DNA of 64,000 nucleotides from G963668435 sp963668435 (GTDB lineage Bacteria > Latescibacterota > Latescibacteria > Latescibacterales > Latescibacteraceae). Shown piece by piece: positions 41,954 to 51,554 of this stretch (its first letter is position 1; the number at the start of each line of letters is the position of its first letter). The stretch lies in contig CAXXSC010000001.1 in NCBI GenBank assembly GCA_963668435.2, positions 744,001 through 808,000 of the forward strand, in the 5' to 3' direction. The notes beneath the pieces are model-generated. The model searched no databases. It was not told the origin of the DNA and was given only the letters and a program-made list of their open reading frames with translations. Both the position numbers and the translations under genes were made by a program.

Positions 41954-43570
41954 ATGAAATCAGTAGGAAGTCGTTGTTCGGGTATGTCCCTTATCAAAAA
42001 AACAGGATTGGGCGCCTGTCTGGTCGCGGTTGTTTTCGCGGCTGTGGTGTTTGTTGCGGAAAACGTGTCCGCTGATGTGGCTCTTTCCGGTATTTTCAGC
42101 GATGGCATGGTGTTGCAGCGCGGCATGAAGAATCCGGTATGGGGCACTGCCGATCCCGGTGAGGAAGTGACTGTCAGTATCGATGGCCAGTCGAAAAGCA
42201 CGAAAGCCGGCAGTGACGGCCGCTGGTCGCTCAAGCTTGGTAAAATGAAAGCGGGCGGACCGTTCGAAATGTCTGTTAAGGGCAAAAACTCACTCAATAT
42301 CAACGATATCATGGTCGGCGAGGTTTGGCTCTGTTCGGGACAGTCGAACATGGCCTGGACCGTGAAGCGGACAACAGAGTATGAAAACAATAAAAACGCC
42401 TTTGATATTGCCAATATCCGCATGGTGACCATAGATCGCAAAAAAAGCGAGACACCGCTCGATGATTTCCCCAATGGCGCCCCAAAATGGGTGACTGCGT
42501 CAGCTCAGACAATCGAGCGTCTCTCGGCAGTCGGGTATTATTTTGCCCGTGAGCTCGACCGGGAATTCGGCGTACCGATTGGTATCATCAACGCCTCATG
42601 GGGTGGTTCTCAGATCGAAAGCTGGATGCCGTCCGACGCGATCGACCAGCGGGATCCGATTCTGAGCCCGATTCTCCCACGCTGGGAGGAGATGCATGCC
42701 AGTTATCCTGAAAAGAGGGCCGAGTTCGAGAAAAAAGAAGCCGCATGGAAAAAAGCGCAGACCGAGGGGCGAAACGATGTGCCGAGACCGTGGGCGCCGG
42801 GAGGAGCGAGACGTGAAGATTTTCCCGCGGGGATTTACAATGCCTCGATTCATCCACTGTTCTCCTATGGTATCAAGGGGTTTGTCTGGTATCAGGGTGA
42901 GTCGAACTCACAGCGCGGCTATCAGTACCGCACGCTCCTGAAATCCATGATAACGGCCTGGCGCAAGCAGTGGGGAAAGAGATCTCTTCCTTTTATTGTC
43001 ATACAACTCGCTAACTGGGAGACCGACACAAATCCCTATTCGCCCAAGGACGGCGGCTGCTGGCAGGAGCTCAGGGAGGCCCAGCTCATGGCGCTCGATC
43101 TTCCGAAAACCGCTCTCGTTGTTACGATCGATATCGGCACTGTGGACGATATCCACCCGCGTCGAAAGACTGAGGTTGGCAGACGTGTCGCCCTTGCCGC
43201 GCGGAAAATTGCTTATAATCAGAATGTTACATATTCCGGGCCGCTGTTCAAATCGATGAAAGTGAAAAACGGCAGCGCCGTACTGAAATTTTCGCATGTT
43301 GCCGAAGGTCTCGTGGCGAAAGGCGGCGCGTTGAAAGGGTTCGAGCTTGCCGGAAAGGATAAGGTCTATCACAAGGCCAAGGCACGTATCGACGGCAAAA
43401 CGGTTGTTGTCACAAGTGCCGCTGTCGTACGCCCTGCCGCAGTCCGTTATGCCTGGGATGATAATCCCGACTGCAACCTGTATAACAGCGCCGGACTTCC
43501 CGCCTCGCCGTTCAGGAGCGACGACTGGCAGCGGGAAACACAGGACAGGCTCAAGCCATATGGCTGGTGA
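41954..43570 (+). CDS. Secreted SASA-family carbohydrate O-acetylesterase, copy 2
   Basis: A 538-residue paralogue of the gene upstream, with a longer N-terminus (signal peptide about 1-40). Ser131 lies in WLCSGQSNMAW, and GFVWYQGESN gives the second block. It has an insertion of charged residues (EKKEAAWKKAQTEGRND) at about 252-268 that copy 1 lacks in this form. GGAGGAG precedes the ATG. Shared blocks such as SDGRWSLKLGKMKAGGPFEM versus HDGRWSVKLDRMKAGGPFEM show a tandem duplication. Differences in the loops suggest different acetylated substrates. Confidence 0.88.
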   Translation: MKSVGSRCSGMSLIKKTGLGACLVAVVFAAVVFVAENVSADVALSGIFSDGMVLQRGMKNPVWGTADPGEEVTVSIDGQSKSTKAGSDGRWSLKLGKMKAGGPFEMSVKGKNSLNINDIMVGEVWLCSGQSNMAWTVKRTTEYENNKNAFDIANIRMVTIDRKKSETPLDDFPNGAPKWVTASAQTIERLSAVGYYFARELDREFGVPIGIINASWGGSQIESWMPSDAIDQRDPILSPILPRWEEMHASYPEKRAEFEKKEAAWKKAQTEGRNDVPRPWAPGGARREDFPAGIYNASIHPLFSYGIKGFVWYQGESNSQRGYQYRTLLKSMITAWRKQWGKRSLPFIVIQLANWETDTNPYSPKDGGCWQELREAQLMALDLPKTALVVTIDIGTVDDIHPRRKTEVGRRVALAARKIAYNQNVTYSGPLFKSMKVKNGSAVLKFSHVAEGLVAKGGALKGFELAGKDKVYHKAKARIDGKTVVVTSAAVVRPAAVRYAWDDNPDCNLYNSAGLPASPFRSDDWQRETQDRLKPYGW

Positions 43571-43646
43571 GACCTTATGAAGGTGCACAAAATAAAGATA
43601 TTTCAAGAACATTATCCGATAAACACTGTTATTGCAAGGAGGTATC

Positions 43647-45257
43647 ATGTTTTCGAAGAGTAAGATGTTGCGTGTTTTCTGCATTGCTGTCATGTTGCCT
43701 GTCATGTTTCTGTCATCTGCTCAGGCAAATGACCGTCTGAAAAAACAGGCGGCGGAAACCATGCTGGAAGCTACGAAGTTCATGGTTGAAGAAGTCAGCA
43801 CAAACGGCGGCTATCTCTGGCATTATCTTCCCGATTTCTCCCGTCAGTGGGGCGAGATGGAGGCATTCAAGACACAGATATGGGTGCAGCCTCCCGGGAC
43901 GACCACGATGGGCCATCTTTTCCTCGATGCCTACCATGTCACCGGTGACGAGTACTACTGGAAAGCAGCTGAGGCTGCCGCCCGTGCAATCATCTGGGGC
44001 CAGCTCGAATGCGGCGGCTGGAACTACATTATCGATTTCGCCGGCGACCGTTCGCTCAAGGAATGGTACGCGACAATTGGCAAGAACGGCTGGCGGCTCG
44101 AGGAGTTCCAGCACTATTACGGTAACGCGACATTTGACGACGATGTATCCTCTCTGGCGGCGAAATTCCTGCTTCGCATGTATCTCGAGAAGCTCGATCC
44201 CGCGTACAAGTATCCGCTCGACAAGGCAATCAATTTTGTGCTCGAAAGCCAGTATGAGATCGGTGGATGGCCGCAGCGCTACCCGCTCAAGCATGATTTC
44301 AGTCATCACGGCAGGCCAGATTACTCGTCCTTCTATACATTCAATGACGATGTGGTCTGGGAAAATGTCAATTTCCTGATCCAGTGCTATCAGGCGCTTG
44401 GCGAGGAACGATTCCTCGACCCGATCCGCCGCGGCATGAATTTCTACATCATCACCCAGCAGGCCGCACCTCAGGCCGGATGGGGCCAGCAGTACAACAT
44501 GAATCTCGAACCGGTCGGCGCGCGTACCTATGAGCCCGATGCGCTCATGCCCGGTTATACCCGCGCACATGTCCGCCTTCTCATGAGATTCTACCAGCTC
44601 ACCGGCGACAGGAAATTCCTTGCCCGTATTCCTGAGGCAATCGAATGGCTGGAAAGCTGCAAACTGCCCCAGTCGATGACCGAGGGCGGCAAATATAGCC
44701 ACTCGACATTCGTTGAAATCGGTAGCAACAAACCGATGTTCGTCCATCGCCGCGGCTCCAATGTCATTCACGGCGAATACTACTATGACTACAAGGATGA
44801 CAAGCCGGTGCGTCATTACGGTGCAAAAACCCGTATCGATGTCGATGCTCTCAGGAGAGAGTACGAAAAAGTCGCGGCAATGAGCCCGGAAGAGGCCACA
44901 AAAGGATCGCCGCTTCTGGTCGGCAAGCACGAGGCTGAGAAATCCCCGCAGATGGAGTATTCCTACTCATTCTCAGGTATCGGAAGGTCGACACCCTCCG
45001 CGGATGATGTGAAAAAAGTCATCGCGGCGCTGGATAAGGAAAGCCGCTGGCTTGCGAAAAATCAGCAGACCAGCAACCCCTATATCGGCGACGGCACAAA
45101 AACCGATCCGACCGATGAGTATGCATCGCTCTTTGTCGGCGACATGACCGACACCTCGCCCTATACGGCGGAGAACAGCGACCAGGATTATATCGCCACG
45201 CGCACCTATGTGGCCAATATGCGTACACTCATGAACTTTATTGTCAATTCGAAATAA
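43647..45257 (+). CDS. Secreted polysaccharide lyase family 10 pectate lyase
   Basis: A 536-residue exported enzyme (signal peptide about 1-27) predicted to cleave polygalacturonate by beta-elimination. The PL10 hallmarks are IGGWPQRYP at 205-213 and SSFYTFNDDVVWENV at about 227-241, including the calcium-binding aspartates. A conserved GWGQQYN segment and LEWLESCKLP-like helices follow, in an alpha/alpha toroid. The C-terminal part (about 390-536) is extra and unassigned. GGAGG lies just before the ATG. It is the fourth gene of the operon and gives the locus its pectin assignment. Confidence 0.9.
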   Translation: MFSKSKMLRVFCIAVMLPVMFLSSAQANDRLKKQAAETMLEATKFMVEEVSTNGGYLWHYLPDFSRQWGEMEAFKTQIWVQPPGTTTMGHLFLDAYHVTGDEYYWKAAEAAARAIIWGQLECGGWNYIIDFAGDRSLKEWYATIGKNGWRLEEFQHYYGNATFDDDVSSLAAKFLLRMYLEKLDPAYKYPLDKAINFVLESQYEIGGWPQRYPLKHDFSHHGRPDYSSFYTFNDDVVWENVNFLIQCYQALGEERFLDPIRRGMNFYIITQQAAPQAGWGQQYNMNLEPVGARTYEPDALMPGYTRAHVRLLMRFYQLTGDRKFLARIPEAIEWLESCKLPQSMTEGGKYSHSTFVEIGSNKPMFVHRRGSNVIHGEYYYDYKDDKPVRHYGAKTRIDVDALRREYEKVAAMSPEEATKGSPLLVGKHEAEKSPQMEYSYSFSGIGRSTPSADDVKKVIAALDKESRWLAKNQQTSNPYIGDGTKTDPTDEYASLFVGDMTDTSPYTAENSDQDYIATRTYVANMRTLMNFIVNSK

Positions 45258-45287
45258 CCCTCTTTTCAACTGGGTGAAGAGGCTTCC

Positions 45288-46739
45288 GTGAGAACTCAGG
45301 AAACGATAAAACGCAGGGATTTTCTGTCCCGGACAGGCGCGGCGGCAATAGGAGCCGCCGCGGCCCTGGGATATGGGAACACAACAACTTCCGCAGAGTC
45401 GGGCCCACCTTTTGTGACAGGTGTTCCGGGCAAAAAACTTGTCGGAAGCTACATGTACAGTCTCGATGATATTCTCGACGATAAGTATATGGATGCGCTT
45501 CAGGATAAGCTTGGTGTCAATGTGATCCTGTTCAGTCCGCCGATCAAGCTGCCGAAACACCTGCTTGAAAAGAATCCTATCGGACCGGAGCGGACTCTCT
45601 GCGCCCGGGCCCATACCGAGGATGATTCCGGTGTGTTCAAAGCTGTCGAGGCGGCACATGCCCGGGGAATGGATTTCTGGCTTTATTATACAGGGCATCA
45701 TTACGGCGAGGAAAGCCGCTCGATCATGAGCGAGAATTTTGATGGTGTCAAGTTCCTCGACCTTCCGCGTGTGAAATACTCTCTTGAGAACATGCGTACC
45801 GCCTGTTTCGCCAAGCCCATAGTGAAAGAGTTCGAGCCCGAGGTCTTTTCCTACGGCGCGAAAACCTATCAGCCGGATGCCATGTACGTGTCCCATTACC
45901 GCTACACGAATCCCTCCTGGTGGCATGACCTTTTCGGCTGTGCCTGCCCGTACTGCCAGGAGGAGGCCGCGTCGCTGGGCTACGATTTCAGCGCCATGAA
46001 AAAAGCGATGAAACGCCTGCTTGTCAGCCTGAGATCACTCGACAGGACTACGGTGAAACATGCCGCCGAAACACGCCTGACGCTCGCCGATTTCCTCACC
46101 ATGCTCGGCGACGATAACGCTGTCATGGACTGGCTCTATTTCAGGGCGAAAGTTGTCGGAAACCAGCTCAAGCGGATTCGCGGCGCGGTGCACAGTATCA
46201 GCAACGGCCGTACGAAATTCATCAGCGACACCCACAACGAGACCTGCTCGCTCTATGTCGGGCACAATCATGCCGAATTCATCGAGGGGGCCTCGGACGC
46301 TTTCCATACGCTGTCCTGGTGCGCTTTCCAGCATGTGAGTGCAGTGGCGGCATGGGCGAACCAGCTCTGCGGGTGGGTGGACGGTCTCGATGAACCGACC
46401 GCGATTAAAGCTGTCAGCCGTTTCTTCGGATGGGATGATCTTGGCCTGCCGGAGGACCGTATTCACAAGATTATCGGCCTCGACAGTCCCGGCGGCTCAT
46501 TCAATGCGGAGAAATTCTATGCTATGTTCAATGATAAGCTGACAGTACGCCTTCTGCGCCATGAGTGGACCAAGCTCGCCGCTTTCAACCGCGGCCGCCT
46601 GCCGATCCATCCTGTTATCAAGGGGGATGTTTTTCCTGAGCGGGTCGGACGCGAACTGATGGATGTTGCCGATGACCTTGATCTGACCGGCTATGTTTTC
46701 CAGAGGACAGATAACCTCATTGACAGGGATAAGCTCTAA
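45288..46739 (+). CDS. Tat-exported TIM-barrel protein, putative glycosidase
   Basis: A 483-residue protein starting at GTG, with AGAGG six bases upstream. The N-terminus KRRDFLSRTGAAAIGAAAAL is a twin-arginine signal. The rest resembles an (alpha/beta)8 glycosidase: HARGMDFWLYYTGHHYGEE and the FGCACPYCQEEAASLGYDFSAM block, a Cys-rich motif common in uncharacterised GH-like proteins of polysaccharide loci, plus FISDTHNETCSLYVGH. No established GH family can be named. Tat export implies folding or cofactor binding before export. It lies 30 bases after the pectate lyase and 19 bases before the next gene. Confidence 0.7.
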   Translation: MRTQETIKRRDFLSRTGAAAIGAAAALGYGNTTTSAESGPPFVTGVPGKKLVGSYMYSLDDILDDKYMDALQDKLGVNVILFSPPIKLPKHLLEKNPIGPERTLCARAHTEDDSGVFKAVEAAHARGMDFWLYYTGHHYGEESRSIMSENFDGVKFLDLPRVKYSLENMRTACFAKPIVKEFEPEVFSYGAKTYQPDAMYVSHYRYTNPSWWHDLFGCACPYCQEEAASLGYDFSAMKKAMKRLLVSLRSLDRTTVKHAAETRLTLADFLTMLGDDNAVMDWLYFRAKVVGNQLKRIRGAVHSISNGRTKFISDTHNETCSLYVGHNHAEFIEGASDAFHTLSWCAFQHVSAVAAWANQLCGWVDGLDEPTAIKAVSRFFGWDDLGLPEDRIHKIIGLDSPGGSFNAEKFYAMFNDKLTVRLLRHEWTKLAAFNRGRLPIHPVIKGDVFPERVGRELMDVADDLDLTGYVFQRTDNLIDRDKL

Positions 46740-46758
46740 CTCAATACTGGTGAATAAC

Positions 46759-49158
46759 ATGAATCGAAAATATATACGTGCATTATCCTGTTTTATCATG
46801 GTTGCGGCGATTCTTACCGCGGCAGTTGTTCCCGCCATTGCCGCCCCGTCTATCAAGGCTGGCAGCATCGAGGTTCCGGGAAACCTCAAAAAAGGCGATA
46901 CTGTCACGATTGACCTTGCCAGATATTGGCGAGGCAACCTTGAAATCGGCAGCGGGGGCATCAGCGGAAAGATGGATGCCGCTGTCCATGTGCCCGGCCT
47001 GGTCGAGTATGCTGTCGATCTGGAGCAGGGTGGGAATTACGATCTCGAAGCGGTCTATGTAAATGATATCCCTGCCAAAACACGTCTGACTGTTGATGGC
47101 GGGCAGATTGAAGAGCTTTTCACCAAGCCCGGCAATTCGAAAGGGAAGTGGAAACGCCTGGCCCGTCTGCCGTTCAGGCCGGGGGAGCACCGAATCCGGC
47201 TGACCTCCGAGTATGTGGAGACGCCGATTGCGGAAATTTCAGGTCTCAGGCTCGTTTTCCGCGGCGGAAAAACACCGCCGGCGCCTGAGGAGCCGAAGGT
47301 CGTCGATTATCGCTCCAAGCTGCCCGTTGACTGGTACAAAACAATCAGCCGCAAGGTTCATGGCGATTTTCACACCGGCGGTTTCGTCAAGGAGGTCGGA
47401 TCGAAATTCGATCCGGAGGAATACGCGAGAACACTTCGTGACAACAACATCAACTCGATCTGTGTTTTCGCCAAGGGACACCACGGTTTTGCCTATTACG
47501 ATACAAAAATCGGCACACGTCATCCCGGTCTCGATTTTGATCTGATGAAAGCGCAGATCGACGCCTGCCACAAGTACGGTATCGCGGTCTGGGTCTATCT
47601 TTCTATCGCTATCGACGAGATGTACGGCAGCACACAGGAGGGGCAGAATCCGAAGGTTACCGACCATTTCATCCGTGTCAGCGCCGAGACGAACACGCAG
47701 TATGTCCGTGACTACACATGGCCGATGATTGTCGAGTGTGTGCGCGATTACGAGATCGACGGTTTCTTCTTCGATTTCCCCGGCAACGAGGCGTTTGTGC
47801 AGGAGACCATCAAGGTTATCCGCGATGTCAAACCCGGTATTGCGATCGCCTACAACCACCAGTGGGACAAAAGCCGTGAGGAGCTCGGCAAGCTCGATAT
47901 TCTCGAGATCGAGAGCTGGATGCATAAGCAGACGCTCTATCACTGGCAGTACGTTTCCCGCTATGCCCGCGGTGCCGTACCGCTGACCGCCATGACTACG
48001 GCGTTCTGGGTCAGCTGGGGCGATTTCGGCGGGATTGCCGACGAGGCTATGATGCGCTACGATGTCGCCACCGGCCTTGCCAACGGCTGTGGAATCACCA
48101 TGGGTGACCAGCTTCATCCGCACGGCAAGCTCGATGAGGCCGCTTACGCACGGATTGGGCGTGCATTCGAGTATGCGGTCAAGGTCGAGCCCTATGTTTT
48201 CGAGTCGGAGAGTGTGGCTTATGTCGCGCTTCTCAAACAGTCCGAGCCGACCTGTGCCGCGTTGATCGATGCCGGTATCCATTTTGATGTGGTCGACGGC
48301 GGTCAGGCTTTCGAACCGTATAAGGCGCTTATTGTACCCGACATTGCGCAGATTGACGACACGCTTGCAGCGAAAATCGACAGTTATGTGCAGAATGGCG
48401 GAGCACTTCTGGCAGGAGGTGATCCGAAAGAATCGCCGCTGGCCGCCACACTTGGCATCGTGCGTGATTTCCACAGCGATCCCGAACCGGCGTATATTCG
48501 CATTGATAATGCGAAACTGCCCACGCCGCCCGCGAGTGATCTCTATACCTATCATGATATCATTCCGGTGAAAGCGCTTGACAGCAGCAATGTCCTTGCG
48601 CCTGTTGTCTGGGCGATGAACCACGGCACAGTCCACCATGTCTCGCACCGTCAGAGCCCACCCATGGCGAGGCAGTCCGACAGCGCAGCTGTGACAGAAC
48701 ACCGTCATGGCAAGGGTGTTGCCGCCTATGTGGCCGCGCCGGTATTTGATATCTACGCCGGTATGGGCTACACTGTCATGCGCGAAATCGTCGCTGACCT
48801 GCTCGATCGCATGATCGCACCCGGCGACCGTATTGCCGAGCTGGAGTCGCCTGTTCCGCTGGAGGTCTCGGTAACCCGTCAGGGCGAGCGTCTTGTTGTT
48901 CACCTTGTACACTGTCCGCAGGGACGGCGCGGCGGCAGCAGTTTCACACAGGGAGATTACGTGCTTCGTGAACCGGTCATCGATGGTATGCCGACTATCA
49001 CCGGTACCGTGCTGAAAATGCCGGCCGGACTTCTGCGGGGCAGGAGTGTCAGGGAAATCGTTACTGGCAAGGCTGTCAGTGGTGTCAGTGTTTCCGGTGA
49101 TGTCGCCGCGATTCAGGTACCGGATTTTTCGATCGGTACGGTGCTGGTGATCGAGTAA
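46759..49158 (+). CDS. Large secreted GH29-like glycosidase with N-terminal binding domain
   Basis: A 799-residue exported protein (signal peptide about 1-28). Residues about 30-175 form a beta-sandwich like the sugar-binding module of alpha-L-fucosidases (SGKMDAAVHVPGLVEYAVDL). Residues about 195-480 are a TIM barrel with GDFHTGGFVKEVGSKFDPEEYA, SICVFAKGHHGFAYYDTK and DYEIDGFFFDFPG. The last carries an Asp in the position used as nucleophile by GH29-like enzymes. A GATase-like domain (about 490-690) of the beta-galactosidase trimerisation type follows, then a beta domain. Fucosidase activity is a guess; a glycosidase role is reasonable. Last gene of the operon. Confidence 0.72.
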   Translation: MNRKYIRALSCFIMVAAILTAAVVPAIAAPSIKAGSIEVPGNLKKGDTVTIDLARYWRGNLEIGSGGISGKMDAAVHVPGLVEYAVDLEQGGNYDLEAVYVNDIPAKTRLTVDGGQIEELFTKPGNSKGKWKRLARLPFRPGEHRIRLTSEYVETPIAEISGLRLVFRGGKTPPAPEEPKVVDYRSKLPVDWYKTISRKVHGDFHTGGFVKEVGSKFDPEEYARTLRDNNINSICVFAKGHHGFAYYDTKIGTRHPGLDFDLMKAQIDACHKYGIAVWVYLSIAIDEMYGSTQEGQNPKVTDHFIRVSAETNTQYVRDYTWPMIVECVRDYEIDGFFFDFPGNEAFVQETIKVIRDVKPGIAIAYNHQWDKSREELGKLDILEIESWMHKQTLYHWQYVSRYARGAVPLTAMTTAFWVSWGDFGGIADEAMMRYDVATGLANGCGITMGDQLHPHGKLDEAAYARIGRAFEYAVKVEPYVFESESVAYVALLKQSEPTCAALIDAGIHFDVVDGGQAFEPYKALIVPDIAQIDDTLAAKIDSYVQNGGALLAGGDPKESPLAATLGIVRDFHSDPEPAYIRIDNAKLPTPPASDLYTYHDIIPVKALDSSNVLAPVVWAMNHGTVHHVSHRQSPPMARQSDSAAVTEHRHGKGVAAYVAAPVFDIYAGMGYTVMREIVADLLDRMIAPGDRIAELESPVPLEVSVTRQGERLVVHLVHCPQGRRGGSSFTQGDYVLREPVIDGMPTITGTVLKMPAGLLRGRSVREIVTGKAVSGVSVSGDVAAIQVPDFSIGTVLVIE

Positions 49159-49297
49159 CTGGTACGTCTGAATCTGGCAGAAAAAACGCATTTTTGCCGC
49201 TTAAGAGCGAGTAAAAAATCAGACCACGATTTTTGTGTATGATTTTTTGGGGAATTATATAAAAAACACTTTCGTTTTTTCTAATATTGACTATATT

Positions 49298-49338
49298 AGG
49301 GCGCTTAAAAACTGATGGTTTTGAAGCGCCCTTTTTTG
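49298..49338 (+). terminator. Terminator of the glycan-degradation operon
   Basis: AGGGCGCTTAAAAAC pairs with GTTTTGAAGCGCCCT with one mismatch, a five-base loop and six Ts. It lies 140 bases after the last stop codon. The rest of the 340-base spacer (49159-49498) holds a weaker GGCAGAAAAA/TTTTTGCC hairpin at about 49177-49199 and no gene. Confidence 0.88.
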
Positions 49339-49498
49339 TTATATGATATCATGCTATTTTTTTCGCCCGTGCTGCTTTCAGTGCGGATTTATGGGTTTCG
49401 CTCATATCTTTATGCATGCAGGAGGAGCTCTCCGGTTACCATACAAATACCCCGACTTTCGCAATTGGTCATTCATTTCAAACACCGGAGAACAGACA

Positions 49499-51430
49499 AT
49501 GAAGGCTCCTGCTCACTGCCGTCAAAACGGTAAAGTGCCGCAAAAGAAAAACGTCAACAGGACTCTCGGGCCCATATCCGACCTTGAACGCCATCTTCCC
49601 TCTGACTGGTGGCGTACGCTTTTCAATTCTCTCTACCTCAAAACGGATGGGGATGTCGTTGAAAACGAGCTTAATACAGTTCAGGATGTCGACAATATCA
49701 TCCAGCTTTCAGCGATCGATGTAAACGATAAAATCCTCGATTTATGCTGTGGTCAGGGACGGCATGTCCTTGAACTGGCCCGACGAGGCTATTCCAATGT
49801 CTGTGGAGTTGACAGATCTCGTTACCTGATCCGTCTCGCCCGGAAGCGTGCGAAAACACTCGATTATTCAGTTCAGTTTCATGAGGGTGATGCGCGTAAG
49901 TTTTCGCCGCCGAGCGCACCTTTCCATACGGTTCTCCTCATGGGGAATTCTTTCGGCTATTTCGAGCAACTCAGCGATGATCTGGCTATCCTGAAAAACA
50001 TCAACCGTCTTCTACTGCCGCAGGGTGTGGTTGTCGTCGATGTCGTCGATGGCGAATGGATGCGCGACAATTTCGAAAAGCGTTCCTGGGAATGGATCGA
50101 TGAGAACCATTTTGTGTGCAGGGAGCGCTCGCTGGCCCAGGACTGCGAACGGATTATCAGCCGCGAACTGATCTCGCATTCCGAAAAAGGCGTTCTGGCC
50201 GACCAGTTCTATGCCGAGCGCCTCTACACGAAAGAAAAACTGTACGAACTGCTGGAAAGCAGCGATTTTACCGATATTCGCATTCATGGTTCCATTAAGT
50301 CCCTTTCGACTCGTGAGCAGGATATGGGAATGATGGCCCACCGGATTCTGTTGACCGCCAAAGTCGTCAGGAAGAAACCTCCCCGGAAGAAAAAACAGGC
50401 GCCTGATTATCCCGAGGTCTGTGTTCTTTTCGGCGACCCGTCGCTGCCGGACAAAGTAAAAGTGAACAGCCAGTTCAATGCCGAAGATTTCGAGACCATC
50501 AATCGCCTGAAAAAGGCGCTGGGTGAGCTTGACGATTACAGTTTTTCTTTCAGGGACAACCATCAGAACCTGATCAGTTCGCTTCGTTCCGATCCACCAC
50601 AGTTCGTGTTCAATCTCTGCGACGAGGGCTATTATAACGATCCCTTCAAGGAGCTTCACGTTCCGGCGATCCTCGAAATGCTGAATATACCATACACCGG
50701 TGCCGGACCGGCCTGTCTTGGATTCTGCTACAACAAAAACCATGTGCGTTCAGTTGCGGATGCCCTTGAAATTCCCGTTCCAATGGAATCGTATTACGCT
50801 TTCGACGATATGTCGGCAACGATTCCGTCCACATTTCCCGCGCTTGTCAAGCCTAATTACGGCGACAGCAGTATGGGTATCACACAGAAAGCAGTCGTCA
50901 ACGATACTGTGGAGCTGATGGACTATATCAACTGGATGCGGGGTGAGCTCGGGCCGGTGTCCGCGCTTGTGCAGGAATTTCTGTCAGGCGCAGAGTACTC
51001 GGTCGGGGTTATCGGTAATCCGGGGCTCAAGATGCATGTGCTTCAGCCGCTCGAGGTCGACTATTCCGGGCTGAATTCGGGTCTGCCGCAGATACTTGGC
51101 TATGAATCGAAATGGCTGCCCGATTCACCCTACTGGGACAAGGTCCAGTATAAACCGGCAAATCTCGAGAGCGACAGTATACGAAAGCTTGTTGATAATT
51201 CCATCCTCCTTTTCGAGAGGACCGGCTGCCGGGATTATGCCCGTTTCGATTACCGGGCGGATTCTTCAGGAAATATCAAGCTGCTCGAGGTGAATCCCAA
51301 TCCGGGATGGTGCTGGGACGGCAAAATGAATGTCATGGCCGGATTCGACGGTCTCCGCTATGCCGATATGCTGCGAATGATTATCGAGGCGGCACAGGAA
51401 CGTATCAAGACAAGTGTCCTGAACGTATAG
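49499..51430 (+). CDS. Fusion of SAM-dependent methyltransferase and D-Ala-D-Ala-ligase-like ATP-grasp enzyme
   Basis: A 643-residue cytoplasmic protein. Residues about 35-290 are a class I methyltransferase with motif I ILDLCCGQGRHVLELA at 79-94, VCGVDRS at 101-107 and LLMGNSFGYF at 146-155. A basic linker (RKKPPRKKKQ, 291-300) leads to an ATP-grasp domain at about 305-635 of the D-Ala-D-Ala ligase type. That domain shows Asn372 in FNLCDEG, PALVKPNYGDSSMG with Lys451, VQEFLSGAEYSVGV and the metal-binding LLEVNPNPGW at 596-605. The ATG at 49499 has GGAG upstream; the open frame extends to 49343 without a ribosome site. It is monocistronic between two terminators. Confidence 0.87.
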   Translation: MKAPAHCRQNGKVPQKKNVNRTLGPISDLERHLPSDWWRTLFNSLYLKTDGDVVENELNTVQDVDNIIQLSAIDVNDKILDLCCGQGRHVLELARRGYSNVCGVDRSRYLIRLARKRAKTLDYSVQFHEGDARKFSPPSAPFHTVLLMGNSFGYFEQLSDDLAILKNINRLLLPQGVVVVDVVDGEWMRDNFEKRSWEWIDENHFVCRERSLAQDCERIISRELISHSEKGVLADQFYAERLYTKEKLYELLESSDFTDIRIHGSIKSLSTREQDMGMMAHRILLTAKVVRKKPPRKKKQAPDYPEVCVLFGDPSLPDKVKVNSQFNAEDFETINRLKKALGELDDYSFSFRDNHQNLISSLRSDPPQFVFNLCDEGYYNDPFKELHVPAILEMLNIPYTGAGPACLGFCYNKNHVRSVADALEIPVPMESYYAFDDMSATIPSTFPALVKPNYGDSSMGITQKAVVNDTVELMDYINWMRGELGPVSALVQEFLSGAEYSVGVIGNPGLKMHVLQPLEVDYSGLNSGLPQILGYESKWLPDSPYWDKVQYKPANLESDSIRKLVDNSILLFERTGCRDYARFDYRADSSGNIKLLEVNPNPGWCWDGKMNVMAGFDGLRYADMLRMIIEAAQERIKTSVLNV

Positions 51431-51452
51431 TGTGAAACAGCAGGTAAAATAC

Positions 51453-51487
51453 AAACGCCCCTTATGATGGTATGAGGGGCGTTTTTT
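51453..51487 (+). terminator. Terminator after the methyltransferase/ATP-grasp gene
   Basis: AAACGCCCCT pairs with AGGGGCGTTT (ten bases) around a 12-base loop, followed by Ts. The symmetric arms may also serve the convergent gene at 51555. Confidence 0.9.
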
Positions 51488-51554
51488 CGGGCCTTATAAT
51501 GAAAACTGTTAAGTCAAATAAAATAGAGTCTTGATAGCTCTTTTGTAGATTGCG

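Noticed and set aside
43713..44930. 405-codon minus-strand open frame
   Set aside because: Antisense to the PL10 pectate lyase, which has exact family motifs on the plus strand.
47239..49191. 650-codon minus-strand open frame
   Set aside because: Antisense shadow of the 799-residue glycosidase-like gene; no recognisable motif, no ribosome site.
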